The notes beneath the pieces were generated by a model. The model was not told where the DNA came from. It was given only the letters and a program-made list of their open reading frames with translations, and made no database searches. Below are positions 22,856-31,144 of a stretch of 35,539 nt of DNA, one piece after another. The stretch spans positions 1-35,539 of the forward strand of contig JAHHRJ010000022.1 in assembly GCA_020025885.1 (NCBI GenBank), given 5' to 3'. This DNA is from Butyricicoccus sp. (GTDB lineage: Bacteria; Bacillota; Clostridia; Oscillospirales; Butyricicoccaceae). Both the position numbers and the translations under genes were made by a program. Within the stretch, counting starts at the first letter, position 1. Each line of letters opens with the position of its first letter.

Positions 22856-23080
22856 AAGTCAGTTCCTCCAAATAAAATAGTTTTTGTTTTGTTAAAAGTA
22901 TGCCATATTTCGCGCGTTCGAGCAAGACCTTTTACATAGAATTGTAATTTTTTTATCGGCTGACCTTGCCTGATCTTAAAATCCACACTTGCAAAGTACA
23001 GCTTTCCTGCTCGGTCTGCATATTTTTCAAAATTGCGGAAATACTTTGTCATATACTTCTTGCAAAGGATGGGTATTACA

Positions 23081-24031
23081 ATGAATACATGGTTTAAAAA
23101 AAGCTTGCTTTGTACGCTCTGCGTGCTTACCTTTATGATGCCCTGCACCGCGTTCTGGCAGGATCGCGTACAAGCTGTGGCAGAGGAAAGTCTGCTGACC
23201 TCCTCCACCACGGGTCACGTGCCGGTGGTACAGACCGTGGAGCACAAGACCGTTGCTGGCGTCATGGTCAGCTTCCCCCTTGCCGCCTCCGACCCAGACG
23301 GCGACACCGTCACCTTAAAGCTCATTGACCAGCCGCGTTTGGGCACAGCGGTTTTGGACAACGGCAACCTGATCTATACGCCCGCGGCAAACCGCACAGG
23401 CACCGACCATTTTTCCTACTGTGCCGTCGATCCCCTTGGCAACGAGTCCGAACCTGCTCGCATTTCCGTCAAGATTGAGCGCAACCCCTCACAGGTCACT
23501 TACTCGGATATGACGAACAATCCCAACCATCTTGCGGCGGTCCGTCTGGCACAAAAAGATATCTTCTTGGGTGAGAAGATCGGCGCATCCTATTTCCTGC
23601 ATCCCAGCCAACCCATGACGCGCAGTGAGTTCATCGCGATGACTGCCGCCGCTGCTGATCTGGATATCACACAAACCACCTGCACCGACTTTCAGGACGA
23701 CAGCGCACTCTCCCCTTGGGCAAAACCTTATATCAGTGCCGCCGCTGAGGCTGGACTTGTGCAGGGCTATCAGACCGCTTCCGGCTGTGCGGAGATTCGC
23801 GGCGAAAAGCCGATCACCATTTCGGAAGCCGCTGTCATTCTCTCCAATCTGCTAGACAGCGTACCAACAGCAACCCATACGGTATCCTATCAGACTGTCC
23901 CTGCATGGGCAGCAGATGCCACCAGTCAGCTGGCACAGGCAGAAATCCTGCCTACCTCGGCTGATCTCAATGCACAAGACTTTGTTACCCGGGAAATGGC
24001 GTGCACCATGCTCTATAAGATCGTAGGCTGA
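23081..24031 (+). CDS. Secreted protein with cadherin-like/Ig repeat and SLH-type domain
   Basis: This 316-aa protein has a signal peptide (MNTWFKKSLLCTLCVLTFMM..., cut near residues 24-34). An Ig- or cadherin-like module follows (about 48-135), with FPLAASDPDGDTVTLKL and GTAVLDNGNLIYTPAANRTG. The C-terminal part (about 150-316) has S-layer-homology features (MTRSEFIAMTAAA, FQDDSALSPWAKPYISAAAEAGLVQGY, VTREMACTMLYKI). It is probably held on the cell wall by the SLH part. The start is ATG 23081 with AAGGATG upstream; an earlier ATG at 23033 would displace the signal peptide. The Ig module may bind a polymer or partner; the ligand is unknown. Confidence 0.82.
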   Translation: MNTWFKKSLLCTLCVLTFMMPCTAFWQDRVQAVAEESLLTSSTTGHVPVVQTVEHKTVAGVMVSFPLAASDPDGDTVTLKLIDQPRLGTAVLDNGNLIYTPAANRTGTDHFSYCAVDPLGNESEPARISVKIERNPSQVTYSDMTNNPNHLAAVRLAQKDIFLGEKIGASYFLHPSQPMTRSEFIAMTAAAADLDITQTTCTDFQDDSALSPWAKPYISAAAEAGLVQGYQTASGCAEIRGEKPITISEAAVILSNLLDSVPTATHTVSYQTVPAWAADATSQLAQAEILPTSADLNAQDFVTREMACTMLYKIVG

Positions 24032-24089
24032 TCCACTTCCCAAAACAAAAATCCAAATCTCTATGCTTTGTGCAAAAGACTTTTTTATA

Positions 24090-24160
24090 AGGCAACCCTG
24101 CACAATGTCATCTGCGGCGCTTTGTGAAAATCGCTCTTGCTGAATTATGCAGTATTGCCT
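24090..24160. repeat. 71-bp MITE-like element with imperfect terminal inverted repeats
   Basis: AGGCAACCCTGCA (24090-24102) and TGCAGTATTGCCT (24148-24160) are inverted repeats matching in 11 of 13 bases. The right 35 bp (24126-24160), read in complement, match 33961-33995 at 33 of 35 bases. A second copy elsewhere in the window, outside any gene, suggests a small dispersed repeat. Confidence 0.55.
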
Positions 24161-24161
24161 A

Positions 24162-24195
24162 AAAATGCCGATCACATTTTTGTGGTCGGCATTTT
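24162..24195. terminator. Bidirectional terminator between the SLH and rqcH genes
   Basis: AAAATGCCGATCAC (24162-24175) pairs with GTGGTCGGCATTTT (24182-24195) over 14 bp with one G-T pair and a T-rich loop and flank. It serves the convergent SLH and rqcH genes. Confidence 0.8.
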
Positions 24196-24199
24196 CGGT

Positions 24200-25969
24200 T
24201 TACTGTACGCGCAGGGACTCGACCAATGCTTCGTCCGGTGTCACAAATGCCGTCTGATATACATGATAAATTACAAAGCCCGGCTTTGCGCCCGATGGCT
24301 TTTTGAGATTGCGCACCTCGGTATAATCCACTGGAACCATGGACGACGTGCGCCCCTTGGAATGATACGCCGCGATCATTGCCGCCTCGGTCATGGCTTG
24401 GTCGGTTGGTGTTCTGCCGTCCGTGACCAAAATGACGTGCGATCCATGAATCTTCTGGGTATGGAACCACCAGTCACTCTTAAACGCCGTCTTCATGCTG
24501 AGCAGATCGTTTTGCAAGTTGTTCTTGCCTGCCCATACGGAAAAGCCGTCGCTCGTGCGGTATTCATACGGAACGGAACGCGCGGGCTTCTTCTGCTTAC
24601 TGCGTTGTTTGTTGGACAGAATGCCCGTCTGCATCAGTTCCTCACGCAGCTGTGCAAGGTCGGCTTCGTTTTCCGCTTCGTCGAGTGCCGCAAGTACACT
24701 CTCCAAATAGTCGAGTTCCTTGCCGCCCTGCTCGATCTGCTCGGTGAGCATATGTTCAGCAGTCTTGGCTTTCTGGTACAGCTTGAAATACTTCTGCGCG
24801 TTCTGCTGTGGGGTCAGGCGCACATCCAGTGAGATCTCCACCTCTGGGCATTCAGGGTCATAATAGTCAATAACCGTTGCCGTGCGCATGCCCTTTTCCA
24901 GCTGATAAAAGTTCGAGGAGATCAGTTCGCCGCGCCGCTTGTATTTTTCGCGTTCGTGCGTCTTGGCAAGCTCTTGCCGCTGTACCGCCAGCTTGCGCAC
25001 CAGACGGTCACGCGCCGCAGTTACGGTGCGCAGCATATCGCTCGACTTGCGGTGCATGCGTTCTGCCTGTCCCTTCTTCTCATAGAAACCCGCAAGCAAG
25101 GTCGAGAAGTCAGAAAGCGCGTCTACCTGCATCCCTGCCCCATACTGGGCAATCGGTACACATGTAAAGTCAAATGCTTTATGGCCTTCGGTTTTGGTCA
25201 GCAGATAGGGTTTTCCTGCGCCCTCATGCACCTCAGACAAGAACTGTGCAAATGCCTGATACAGTGCTTCTTTTTGTGCGATATCCAGCTCATCCACCGT
25301 TTTTGTCGTTTCTCCAAGTGCACGAAATGCGATTTCACGACACAAAAGCGGCGAAAGTCCACGGAATGAAGAAAGAATCCAGCGGTCTACGCCGATGTCT
25401 CCCTCCATGTGCACAAAAGCAGCGCGCAGTCCGGTTTCTGACACTGTAAAGGGGTCTACCTTTTCCGTCTGCTCCGGCGGCATCCGATAGAACAGCCCCG
25501 GCAGAATTTGGCGCTTGCCCGAGATATCGCCATCCACGCGGCGAATGGCATCGACAATGCGTCCAGCGTCGTCCTTCAAAATCAGGTTGGAATATTTTCC
25601 CATCAGCTCCGCAACCAGATAGCGCTTGACAGGCACACCCATTTCATCCGTGGTATCCAGCTCCAACACTGCCATACGTTCGAGCGACGGCTGTGTCAGG
25701 CAAACAATCTTCGCGCCCTGAATGTGCTTGCGCAGCAGCATACAGAACATGGGTGGGGTTGCTGGGTTTTCGCGGTTCTGCTCAATCAAGTGAATGCGCG
25801 GCGCAGATGCCGACGCGGAGAGCAGCAGACGGCAAGCCCCTTGCCCGCCGCGAATCTGCAATACGATCTCCTCGCGGTCCGGCTGATATACTTTTTCAAT
25901 GCGTCCGCCTGCGATGCGTCCATTGAGTTCGGACAACACCGCACGCAGACAGATTGCATCTAATGGCAT
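24200..25969 (-). CDS. rqcH: RqcH/NEMF-family ribosome quality-control protein (FbpA-like)
   Basis: This 589-aa protein of the NFACT family binds split 50S subunits with stalled peptidyl-tRNA and adds alanine tails for degradation. The NFACT-N domain (about 1-200) begins MPLDAICLRAVLSELNG. A long coiled coil spans about 285-440. The NFACT-R domain (about 465-575) contains DWWFHTQKIHGSHVIL, very close to the family motif. Older databases call it a fibronectin-binding protein. GGAGG precedes the ATG. It stands alone between a terminator and the nif3-trmK pair. Confidence 0.92.
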   Translation of the reverse strand: MPLDAICLRAVLSELNGRIAGGRIEKVYQPDREEIVLQIRGGQGACRLLLSASASAPRIHLIEQNRENPATPPMFCMLLRKHIQGAKIVCLTQPSLERMAVLELDTTDEMGVPVKRYLVAELMGKYSNLILKDDAGRIVDAIRRVDGDISGKRQILPGLFYRMPPEQTEKVDPFTVSETGLRAAFVHMEGDIGVDRWILSSFRGLSPLLCREIAFRALGETTKTVDELDIAQKEALYQAFAQFLSEVHEGAGKPYLLTKTEGHKAFDFTCVPIAQYGAGMQVDALSDFSTLLAGFYEKKGQAERMHRKSSDMLRTVTAARDRLVRKLAVQRQELAKTHEREKYKRRGELISSNFYQLEKGMRTATVIDYYDPECPEVEISLDVRLTPQQNAQKYFKLYQKAKTAEHMLTEQIEQGGKELDYLESVLAALDEAENEADLAQLREELMQTGILSNKQRSKQKKPARSVPYEYRTSDGFSVWAGKNNLQNDLLSMKTAFKSDWWFHTQKIHGSHVILVTDGRTPTDQAMTEAAMIAAYHSKGRTSSMVPVDYTEVRNLKKPSGAKPGFVIYHVYQTAFVTPDEALVESLRVQ

Positions 25970-26026
25970 CGATAAAACCTCCTATATGAAATGCAGGCGC
26001 GTTCCACGAACACGCCCGCAGCTTGT

Positions 26027-26803
26027 TTATACAAATTGAATGCAGTCACGATGCACTTCGGAAACCATCGTTTCTACGGTCAGGAAGCATTTTGCCAGAT
26101 GGTCGGCAAACACCGCCGCCACTGGGTTCTCTGTTGGAAAATGCCCAGCATCGACAAGTGTTAAACCGATCGACTGCGCGCGCTGCATGAGATCATACGA
26201 TGAGTCGCCGATCACAAATGCATCTGCGCCCTTTTTCTTTGCTGTGTCCATCATCTTACCACACGCACCGCCGCCAACTGCAACGCGGCGGATCGGGCTT
26301 CCACCATCCGCATAGCGCACACCACCTGCGTCCAGACAATCCTTGACATACGCGGCAAACACCTTGGGAGACATCCGTGCAGGCAGATTGCCCACACGTC
26401 CCAGCATCTTATTTTCTCCGGCTTCCATGTTTACGATTCCAGAAAGCCCGAGTGCCTTTGCGAGTGCATCATTCACGCCGCCCTGTGCACAGTCTGCATT
26501 GGTGTGCATACAGATGACGGCGATATCATTGCGGATCGCCAGACGGAGCGCACGTCCGGTGGCGTCGTCCTCGGTTATGCGGTGCACCGAGGTGAAGATG
26601 AGCGGATGATGGGCAACCACGACCTGTGCGCCCACGCGCACCGCCTCTTCGATCACGGCTTCGGTTGCATCGAGCGCACACAGCACTTTCGTTACCTTGC
26701 TCTCGCGGTCACCTGTCATCAGTCCGCAGTTGTCCCAGCTTTCCGCCAGTTCATATGGTGCAAATGCTTCCAGGCACTCTAAAATATCTTTTACGAATGG
26801 CAT
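26027..26803 (-). CDS. Nif3-like dinuclear metal-centre protein
   Basis: This 258-aa protein of the Nif3/YqfO family has conserved metal-binding motifs VVAHHPLIF (His65, His66), MHTNAD (His100, Asp104) and a C-terminal DAGHFPTE. These proteins form hexameric toroids. Their substrate is not settled, though GTP cyclohydrolase-like and regulatory roles have been proposed. Its start overlaps the trmK stop by 13 bp, the conserved yqfN-yqfO arrangement of Firmicutes. The length is that of the short form, without the inserted PII-like domain found in Bacillus YqfO. Confidence 0.93.
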   Translation of the reverse strand: MPFVKDILECLEAFAPYELAESWDNCGLMTGDRESKVTKVLCALDATEAVIEEAVRVGAQVVVAHHPLIFTSVHRITEDDATGRALRLAIRNDIAVICMHTNADCAQGGVNDALAKALGLSGIVNMEAGENKMLGRVGNLPARMSPKVFAAYVKDCLDAGGVRYADGGSPIRRVAVGGGACGKMMDTAKKKGADAFVIGDSSYDLMQRAQSIGLTLVDAGHFPTENPVAAVFADHLAKCFLTVETMVSEVHRDCIQFV

Positions 26804-27510
26804 GTAATCGCCTCCAATGCCGTTTCAATATGTTTCAAAATTTCTCGCTGTTCGCTGAGTTCGTCAGGCAGTGTTTTTGCACCCGCCTGCATACCGTGCA
26901 AAGCATAGGTTTCTCGCTCCTTGAGTGCCTGCAAATATTCCTGTGCCCCATATGCCTTTAACAGTGCATCGGATACATAGCATGCGGCAAGCGGAAGTTC
27001 TTTCGATTCCCCCCTGCCCTGCGCAGTCAGGATCACATAAAAGCGTTTGCCCTCTTGGCACACGATTTCCTCGGAAATCATATAGCCGTGCGCCCAAAGC
27101 CACTGTCTAAGCTGTGGGAGCATGGTCATAGGCTGGAGCAGCAAAGTATGTGCCCCCTGCATCGTCCACGTGGCATCTTCCAAAATGCCTGTAATGGTCT
27201 CGCCGCCCATGCCTGCAATCGAAATGGTGTCACATTCGTCTGCGTTCACGGCATCCAGTCCTGCCGCCAGACGAAAGCTGACCCGATCGGACAGCCCATG
27301 AAACTTTGCGTTCTCTCTGGCGTGGTCAAGTGGGCCTTCGCGCAGATCACAGGCAATTGCCGTCTGTAATTTACCCTCTCGTAACAGCCAGAGCGGCAAA
27401 TGCCCGTGGTCTGTACCAATATCTGCAAATCTTGCCCCTTCGGGCACACGGTCTGCAATGGCTTGCAGGCGGGGTGTCAGGTTTAAATTTTCTTTTGTTC
27501 GTTCTGTCAT
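26791..27510 (-). CDS. trmK: tRNA (adenine-22-N1)-methyltransferase
   Basis: This 239-aa SAM-dependent enzyme (formerly YqfN) methylates A22 of certain bacterial tRNAs. It begins with LTPRLQAIADRVPEGARFADIG; FADIGTDHGHLP (28-39) is the SAM motif. The C-terminal coiled part (about 190-235) is typical of TrmK. AAGGAAC lies a few bases before the ATG. It is translationally coupled with the Nif3-family gene. The terminator of the DUF1858 gene lies directly upstream, so this operon starts from its own promoter in a very short gap. Confidence 0.93.
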   Translation of the reverse strand: MTERTKENLNLTPRLQAIADRVPEGARFADIGTDHGHLPLWLLREGKLQTAIACDLREGPLDHARENAKFHGLSDRVSFRLAAGLDAVNADECDTISIAGMGGETITGILEDATWTMQGAHTLLLQPMTMLPQLRQWLWAHGYMISEEIVCQEGKRFYVILTAQGRGESKELPLAACYVSDALLKAYGAQEYLQALKERETYALHGMQAGAKTLPDELSEQREILKHIETALEAITCHS

Positions 27511-27526
27511 TGTTCCTTAAAAAAAC

Positions 27527-27550
27527 GAGACCGACAATACTGTCGGTCTC
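27527..27550 (-). terminator. Terminator of the DUF1858 gene
   Basis: GAGACCGACA (27527-27536) and TGTCGGTCTC (27541-27550) form a perfect 10-bp stem with a 4-base loop, followed on the minus strand by a run of seven T. It lies about 100 bp after the stop at 27652. Confidence 0.9.
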
Positions 27551-27651
27551 AGCTTGTCCACCTTCGTGATTGAGAAAACGACTGTGCACGTCATACACTG
27601 CATTGGGACAAATCCCAAAAGGCACTGAGACATACGCCGTCTTTGCTGTAC

Positions 27652-27852
27652 TTACTCTCCGAGGAATTTGTTGAGCTGTGCAACGAGCTCATCTGCATTG
27701 GTGCCATGCACCATGCAAGCCTCCTCGATGCTCTCCCCCTGAGAGGACGGGCAGCCCAGACAGTGCATACCCATATCCAGGAAAAACTTTGCAGTATTGA
27801 TATCCCGCGCCAGAACCTCACCAATGGTTGTTCTCTTTGTAATTGCAGCCAT
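27652..27852 (-). CDS. DUF1858 domain protein
   Basis: This 66-aa protein has the DUF1858 core: TIGEVLARDINTAKFFLDMGMHCLGCPSS, with two cysteines (MHCLGC) that could bind a metal or take part in redox chemistry, then ESIEEACMVHGTNADELVAQLN. Such small proteins are widespread in anaerobes; the function is unknown, with a redox or sensor role suspected. ATG 27852 has GGAGG 6 bp before. A near-perfect promoter lies upstream at 27929-27901 and a strong terminator downstream, so it is a single-gene transcript. Confidence 0.9.
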   Translation of the reverse strand: MAAITKRTTIGEVLARDINTAKFFLDMGMHCLGCPSSQGESIEEACMVHGTNADELVAQLNKFLGE

Positions 27853-27900
27853 AATAGACCTCCTAACAATCAATAGAAATTTTGATTTGTGAATGTAATT

Positions 27901-27929
27901 ATTATACCGCTTTTATATGCAAATATCAA
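27901..27929 (-). promoter_or_regulatory. Promoter of the DUF1858 gene
   Basis: TTGATA (27929-27924), a 17-bp spacer and TATAAT (27906-27901) match sigma-A in 11 of 12 bases. The predicted leader is about 45 nt. Confidence 0.8.
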
Positions 27930-28022
27930 GAGCGCTGTCAAAAAACCATTCGAGATGTTTTACTTGCTTGCATCGAAACAGCAATCGACAGATGAAAACA
28001 CATCCACCGGCGTAGCCGGTGG

Positions 28023-28128
28023 TTGTCATTTGACGGGCATAGCCCTCTGTTCTTCGCCTACGCGTAAAGCGCGTAAGTACGATCTGCCAATTGCGTGGGG
28101 ACTGTTACCTACGACCCGTAAACGGGCT
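28023..28128. repeat. Row of small hairpins at the right end of the insertion
   Basis: Besides the end hairpin, GGGCATAGCCC (about 28035-28045), TACGCGTAAAGCGCGTA (about 28061-28077) and CCCGTAAACGGG (28112-28123) fold as short stems with small loops. The last overlaps the end of tnpA. They could be transposase recognition structures or part of a transcribed 3' RNA. Confidence 0.45.
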
Positions 28129-28566
28129 GTCTGATGGTATTCTTAACTGCTCCCCTAGCTCATCCTCTTTTAACTGATTCCTAACATACTCCGCAATTCG
28201 GCTCTCATTCTTTCCTACTGTGTCAACATAGTATCCTCTGCACCAAAATTCCCGATTTCGAAACTTATATTTCAATTCGCCGAATTGCTCATATAGCATA
28301 GTGCTGCTTTTTCCCTTTAAATACCCCATAAATTTTGATACTGCTAGTTTTGGTGGTATCTCCACAAATAGATGTATATGATCTGGGCACGCCTCTGCTT
28401 CAATTATTTTTACTCCTTTCCACTCACATAATTGTCTTAATATTTTCCCGATTGCTTCTCGTTTTTCCTTGTAAAATATCTTTCTTCTGTACTTTGGTGC
28501 AAACACTATATGGTATTTGCAATTCCATTTTGTATGTGATAAACTGTTTATATCATTCATTCCCAT
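28105..28566 (-). CDS. tnpA: IS200/IS605-family Y1 transposase
   Basis: This 153-aa HUH-type transposase moves single-stranded DNA. The HUH motif is DHIHLFVE (His63, His65) and the catalytic Tyr is probably Tyr126 in AEYVRNQ. The N-terminal HTKWNCKYHIVFAPKYRRKIF and SKFMGYLKGKSS are family hallmarks. The gene is full length and has GGAGG 8 bp before the ATG, so it may be active. It is flanked by the terminal hairpins. There is no accompanying tnpB. Confidence 0.95.
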   Translation of the reverse strand: MGMNDINSLSHTKWNCKYHIVFAPKYRRKIFYKEKREAIGKILRQLCEWKGVKIIEAEACPDHIHLFVEIPPKLAVSKFMGYLKGKSSTMLYEQFGELKYKFRNREFWCRGYYVDTVGKNESRIAEYVRNQLKEDELGEQLRIPSDSPFTGRR

Positions 28567-28693
28567 AATGAATGCCTCCCTGTTATTTTATTGTTGCAGT
28601 TGGCAGACCGCTCAATAATTTTAACAGGGTTTTTTACTCATCGCCATAGGCTTTTTGGAACCACTCGTTTAACGAGTGGTTTTCTTTATACAA

Positions 28694-28725
28694 AAAGGAG
28701 CAGAATCAACTGATCCTGCTCCTTT
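28694..28725 (-). terminator. Terminator of the zinc-ribbon gene
   Basis: AAAGGAGCAG (28694-28703) pairs with CTGCTCCTTT (28716-28725), extended by ATCA/TGAT across one mismatch. On the minus strand a T run follows. It lies 15 bp after the stop at 28741. Confidence 0.85.
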
Positions 28726-28740
28726 GCATAAACGATTTTC

Positions 28741-29022
28741 TTATCCCTCAGACTTCATCTTCGCAAAGCACTCGCTGCAATAAACTGGGCGATCAGACTT
28801 TGGCTCGAACGGAACCTTTGCCTCGCCGCCGCAAGCTGCACAAGTTGCGGTGAAGAACTCACGGGAAGTGCTGCGAGCAGCATTCTTGCGCGCGTCACGA
28901 CACTTCTTACAGCGCTGGGGCTCATTCTGGAAGCCACGCTCTGCGTAGAACTCCTGCTCACCAGCAGTAAATACGAACTCGTCACCGCATTCCTTACATA
29001 CTAAAGTCTTGTCCTGATACAT
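28741..29022 (-). CDS. Zinc-ribbon domain protein
   Basis: This 93-aa protein has four Cys pairs: CKEC (10-13), CKKC (38-41), CAAC (60-63) and CSEC (81-84), so it has two zinc ribbons of the CxxC-CxxC type found in many Clostridia. The first begins LVCKECGDEFVFTAGEQEFY, the typical start of this family. The function is unknown; RNA or ribosome binding is suspected for relatives. AGAGGTAG precedes the ATG. It has an unusually long upstream region without a gene, preceded by a perfect promoter at 29464-29436. Confidence 0.85.
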   Translation of the reverse strand: MYQDKTLVCKECGDEFVFTAGEQEFYAERGFQNEPQRCKKCRDARKNAARSTSREFFTATCAACGGEAKVPFEPKSDRPVYCSECFAKMKSEG

Positions 29023-29763
29023 GATTACTACCTCTCTTTGATTACCTCAAGTCCCTATCCCTTTTTGCGTTGCAGAAATGCTAGGAACAACTGGAAAATA
29101 TATTGCAAACAGGCTTTTCCTGTTTACGACGAAAGAAACTGAGTATGTTCACCAGACCGGCGTGACCGTCAGGGTATTTATCACGGACGTGGATGAACAG
29201 GGATGCACAGCAAAAGGTTTATGCTGTGCGGACAGAAACCTATGCCACAAGAATGCAGGAAAAAATCTAAAGAGAAGCGCTGACTGTATTAGGTGTCCGA
29301 ACAGACGGAAGCCGAGCGAATTTCAAGCCTTCCAGCGTGGGGGCGGTCAAGCAGAGACAACGAAAAAGAGCACAAAATGAATCTCCTTTTCGTGACAAAA
29401 CTTGTTTTTATGGTTTCATTTCTTATCTGGGTATCATTATATACAATGTTTTGGCATTTGTCAAGCAATTTTTGTGAAAAATGAAAACAGCAACCGATAG
29501 GATATAAAATATATTTGTGCGTATTTTACAATACCTGTCGAAAAGTGTGCGTGTTTGACAGATGCCTGTGTGCCTGCTGTCGAATGGCACATCGTGAGAC
29601 ATGCGGACGCGCTCTGTTTCCGGAATCGCTTCCGGGGTTTGTATGCGCCGCTGACGATCGGCTCACGCACGACCGAAGGGGTATCCGCCGAAACTTTCGA
29701 TCTCCCCTTACCTCGTCCACTGCAAACCATAGATTTGCAGTTCTGGCGCTTGGTTCGGTTATA
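29023..29763. other. 740-bp gene-free stretch with a strong promoter and structured leader
   Basis: No convincing protein gene is visible. From the promoter at 29436-29464 a leftward transcript would run about 400 nt before the zinc-ribbon gene. It can fold several stems: GCACAGCA/TGCTGTGC (29205-29212/29222-29229), AAACAGG/CCTGTTT (29107-29113/29119-29125) and CGTGA/TCACG (29161-29165/29181-29185). The right part, after glmM, has CCGGAA/TTCCGG (29620-29625/29630-29635) and CTGCAAA/TTTGCAG (29720-29726/29734-29740). Confidence 0.5.
29436..29464 (-). promoter_or_regulatory. Perfect consensus sigma-A promoter, 400 nt before the zinc-ribbon gene
   Basis: TTGACA (29464-29459), a 17-bp spacer and TATAAT (29441-29436) match the consensus at every base. 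Transcription would run left over a gene-free structured stretch into the gene at 29022. An AGGAG about 45 bp after the -10 is followed only by very short frames. Confidence 0.75.
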
Positions 29764-31116
29764 TTATCCAACAACCGATTCAATGACGTCTGCAACCTGA
29801 CGCGCAACAGACGATACCTTGTCTGCGTCGATGCCCTCGACCATCACACGCACGAGTGCTTCTGTGCCCGATGCACGCACAAGGATTCTGCCCTCGCCCA
29901 GCGTCTCCTGTCCTGCATTAATAGAAGCGGCAACCTCTGCCCGCTCGGCAATGGTATACTTATCGGTGTTCGGCACCTTAACATTGATCTGCACCTGCGG
30001 CCACGGAATGACTTCGTCCGCGATCTCAGAGCACTTCTTTCCGCTGTCCTTCAAAATACGCATAAACTGGATCGCAGTCAGCTGACCGTCACCTGTGGAC
30101 GCATACTCAAGGAAAATCACGTGACCGGACTGTTCGCCGCCCAGAATGTAGCCGTCTTTGAGCATCATTTCCAGTACATATCGGTCACCCACGTTGGCAC
30201 ACTTGATCTCCATGCCGTGATCCTTTGCATACTTATGGAGACCCATGTTGGACATAATGGTTGCAACAAATGCGTCACCGCGCAGCTTGCCGAGCTTCTT
30301 CATATGTGCCGCGCATACCGCCATGATACGGTCGCCGTCCAGCACTTCGCCGCGCTCGTCTACGATCAGGCAGCGGTCTGCATCGCCGTCAAACGCAACG
30401 CCGATATCATAGTTGCCTGTGCGCATACGCTCTTGCAGGTTGCCAAGGTGGGTCGAACCACAACCGTCGTTGATGTTGATGCCATTGGGCTCATAGAAAC
30501 GCAGATCTGCCTTACATTCGAGCAGACGCATGAGACGGGTAACTGTGGTAGAAGATGCACCGTTTGCACAGTCTACTGCAACATGCAAGCCGCTCAAATC
30601 GCCGTCTACGGTCTCAGCCAGATGATCGGTGTACTCTACAACTGGATCGATCGAGGTGCGCAGTACGCCGCCCAGCTTTTCATGGCTTGCCTTGGGCACG
30701 GTATCAAAGGCATCAATCAGTGCTTCTATGCGGCTTTCCAGTTCATCAGAGAGCTTATATCCCGATCCTGCGAAAATCTTAATGCCGTTGTACTCAAAAG
30801 AATTGTGGCTCGCGGAGATCACAATGCCCGCGTCTGCCTTGTGCTTAATGGTGAGGTACGCAATCGCAGGAGTCGGAATGACGCCCAGCAGCTCTACGTC
30901 TGCACCCACGGAACAGATACCAGCGACCAGTGCACTTTCCAGCATATCGGACGAGATACGCGTATCCTTACCGATCAGCAGCTTTGCTTTCCCGCCTGCT
31001 GTGCGCTCCTGTGTCAATACATATGCCGCAGCAGCACCGATTTTAAATGCCAGCATTGCGTCCAATTCAATATTCGCCACACCGCGAACACCGTCAGTTC
31101 CAAAATATTTGCCCAA
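29764..31116 (-). CDS. glmM: Phosphoglucosamine mutase
   Basis: This 450-aa enzyme converts glucosamine-6-phosphate to glucosamine-1-phosphate for peptidoglycan. It starts (M)GKYFGTDGVRG, the usual N-terminus; the start codon is TTG at 31116 with AAGGAAG 9 bp before. An ATG at 31164 would add 16 residues that run into the ruvB 3' end and is not likely. The phosphoserine loop is ISASHNS (Ser103), the metal site is FDGDADR and the phosphate site is RASGTE near the C-terminus. It is 28 bp downstream of ruvB and so probably in the ruvCAB transcript. Confidence 0.96.
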   Translation of the reverse strand: MGKYFGTDGVRGVANIELDAMLAFKIGAAAAYVLTQERTAGGKAKLLIGKDTRISSDMLESALVAGICSVGADVELLGVIPTPAIAYLTIKHKADAGIVISASHNSFEYNGIKIFAGSGYKLSDELESRIEALIDAFDTVPKASHEKLGGVLRTSIDPVVEYTDHLAETVDGDLSGLHVAVDCANGASSTTVTRLMRLLECKADLRFYEPNGININDGCGSTHLGNLQERMRTGNYDIGVAFDGDADRCLIVDERGEVLDGDRIMAVCAAHMKKLGKLRGDAFVATIMSNMGLHKYAKDHGMEIKCANVGDRYVLEMMLKDGYILGGEQSGHVIFLEYASTGDGQLTAIQFMRILKDSGKKCSEIADEVIPWPQVQINVKVPNTDKYTIAERAEVAASINAGQETLGEGRILVRASGTEALVRVMVEGIDADKVSSVARQVADVIESVVG

Positions 31117-31144
31117 TCTATGACACTTCCTTTCAAAAGGGTGA

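Larger units (their letters stand above)
28004..28679 (-). mobile_element. IS200-type insertion sequence (tnpA only)
   Basis: The element encodes a single Y1 transposase and no tnpB. Subterminal hairpins fit this family: CCACCGGC/GCCGGTGG (28004-28011/28015-28022) at the tnpA 3' side and CCACTCG/CGAGTGG (28661-28667/28673-28679) at the 5' side. Exact ends cannot be set, since these elements leave no target duplication. The size of about 0.7 kb is right for IS200. Confidence 0.75.

Noticed and set aside
21374..22939. 521-codon frame antisense to guaA
   Set aside because: It mirrors the guaA coding frame, shows no family resemblance and has no ribosome site.
22856..23080. Purine riboswitch upstream of guaA
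   Set aside because: The conserved loop sequences of purine-sensing riboswitches are absent in the 225-bp gap.
28661..28679. CCACTCG hairpin as a terminator
   Set aside because: It is followed by T-rich DNA on the plus strand, but no plus-strand gene ends here and its form matches the other end hairpin of the IS200-type element.
29078..29380. 100-codon frame in the gap before glmM on the plus strand
   Set aside because: It lacks a ribosome site, its composition drifts along its length and it runs against the strong promoter at 29436-29464. A decayed gene remains possible but cannot be supported.
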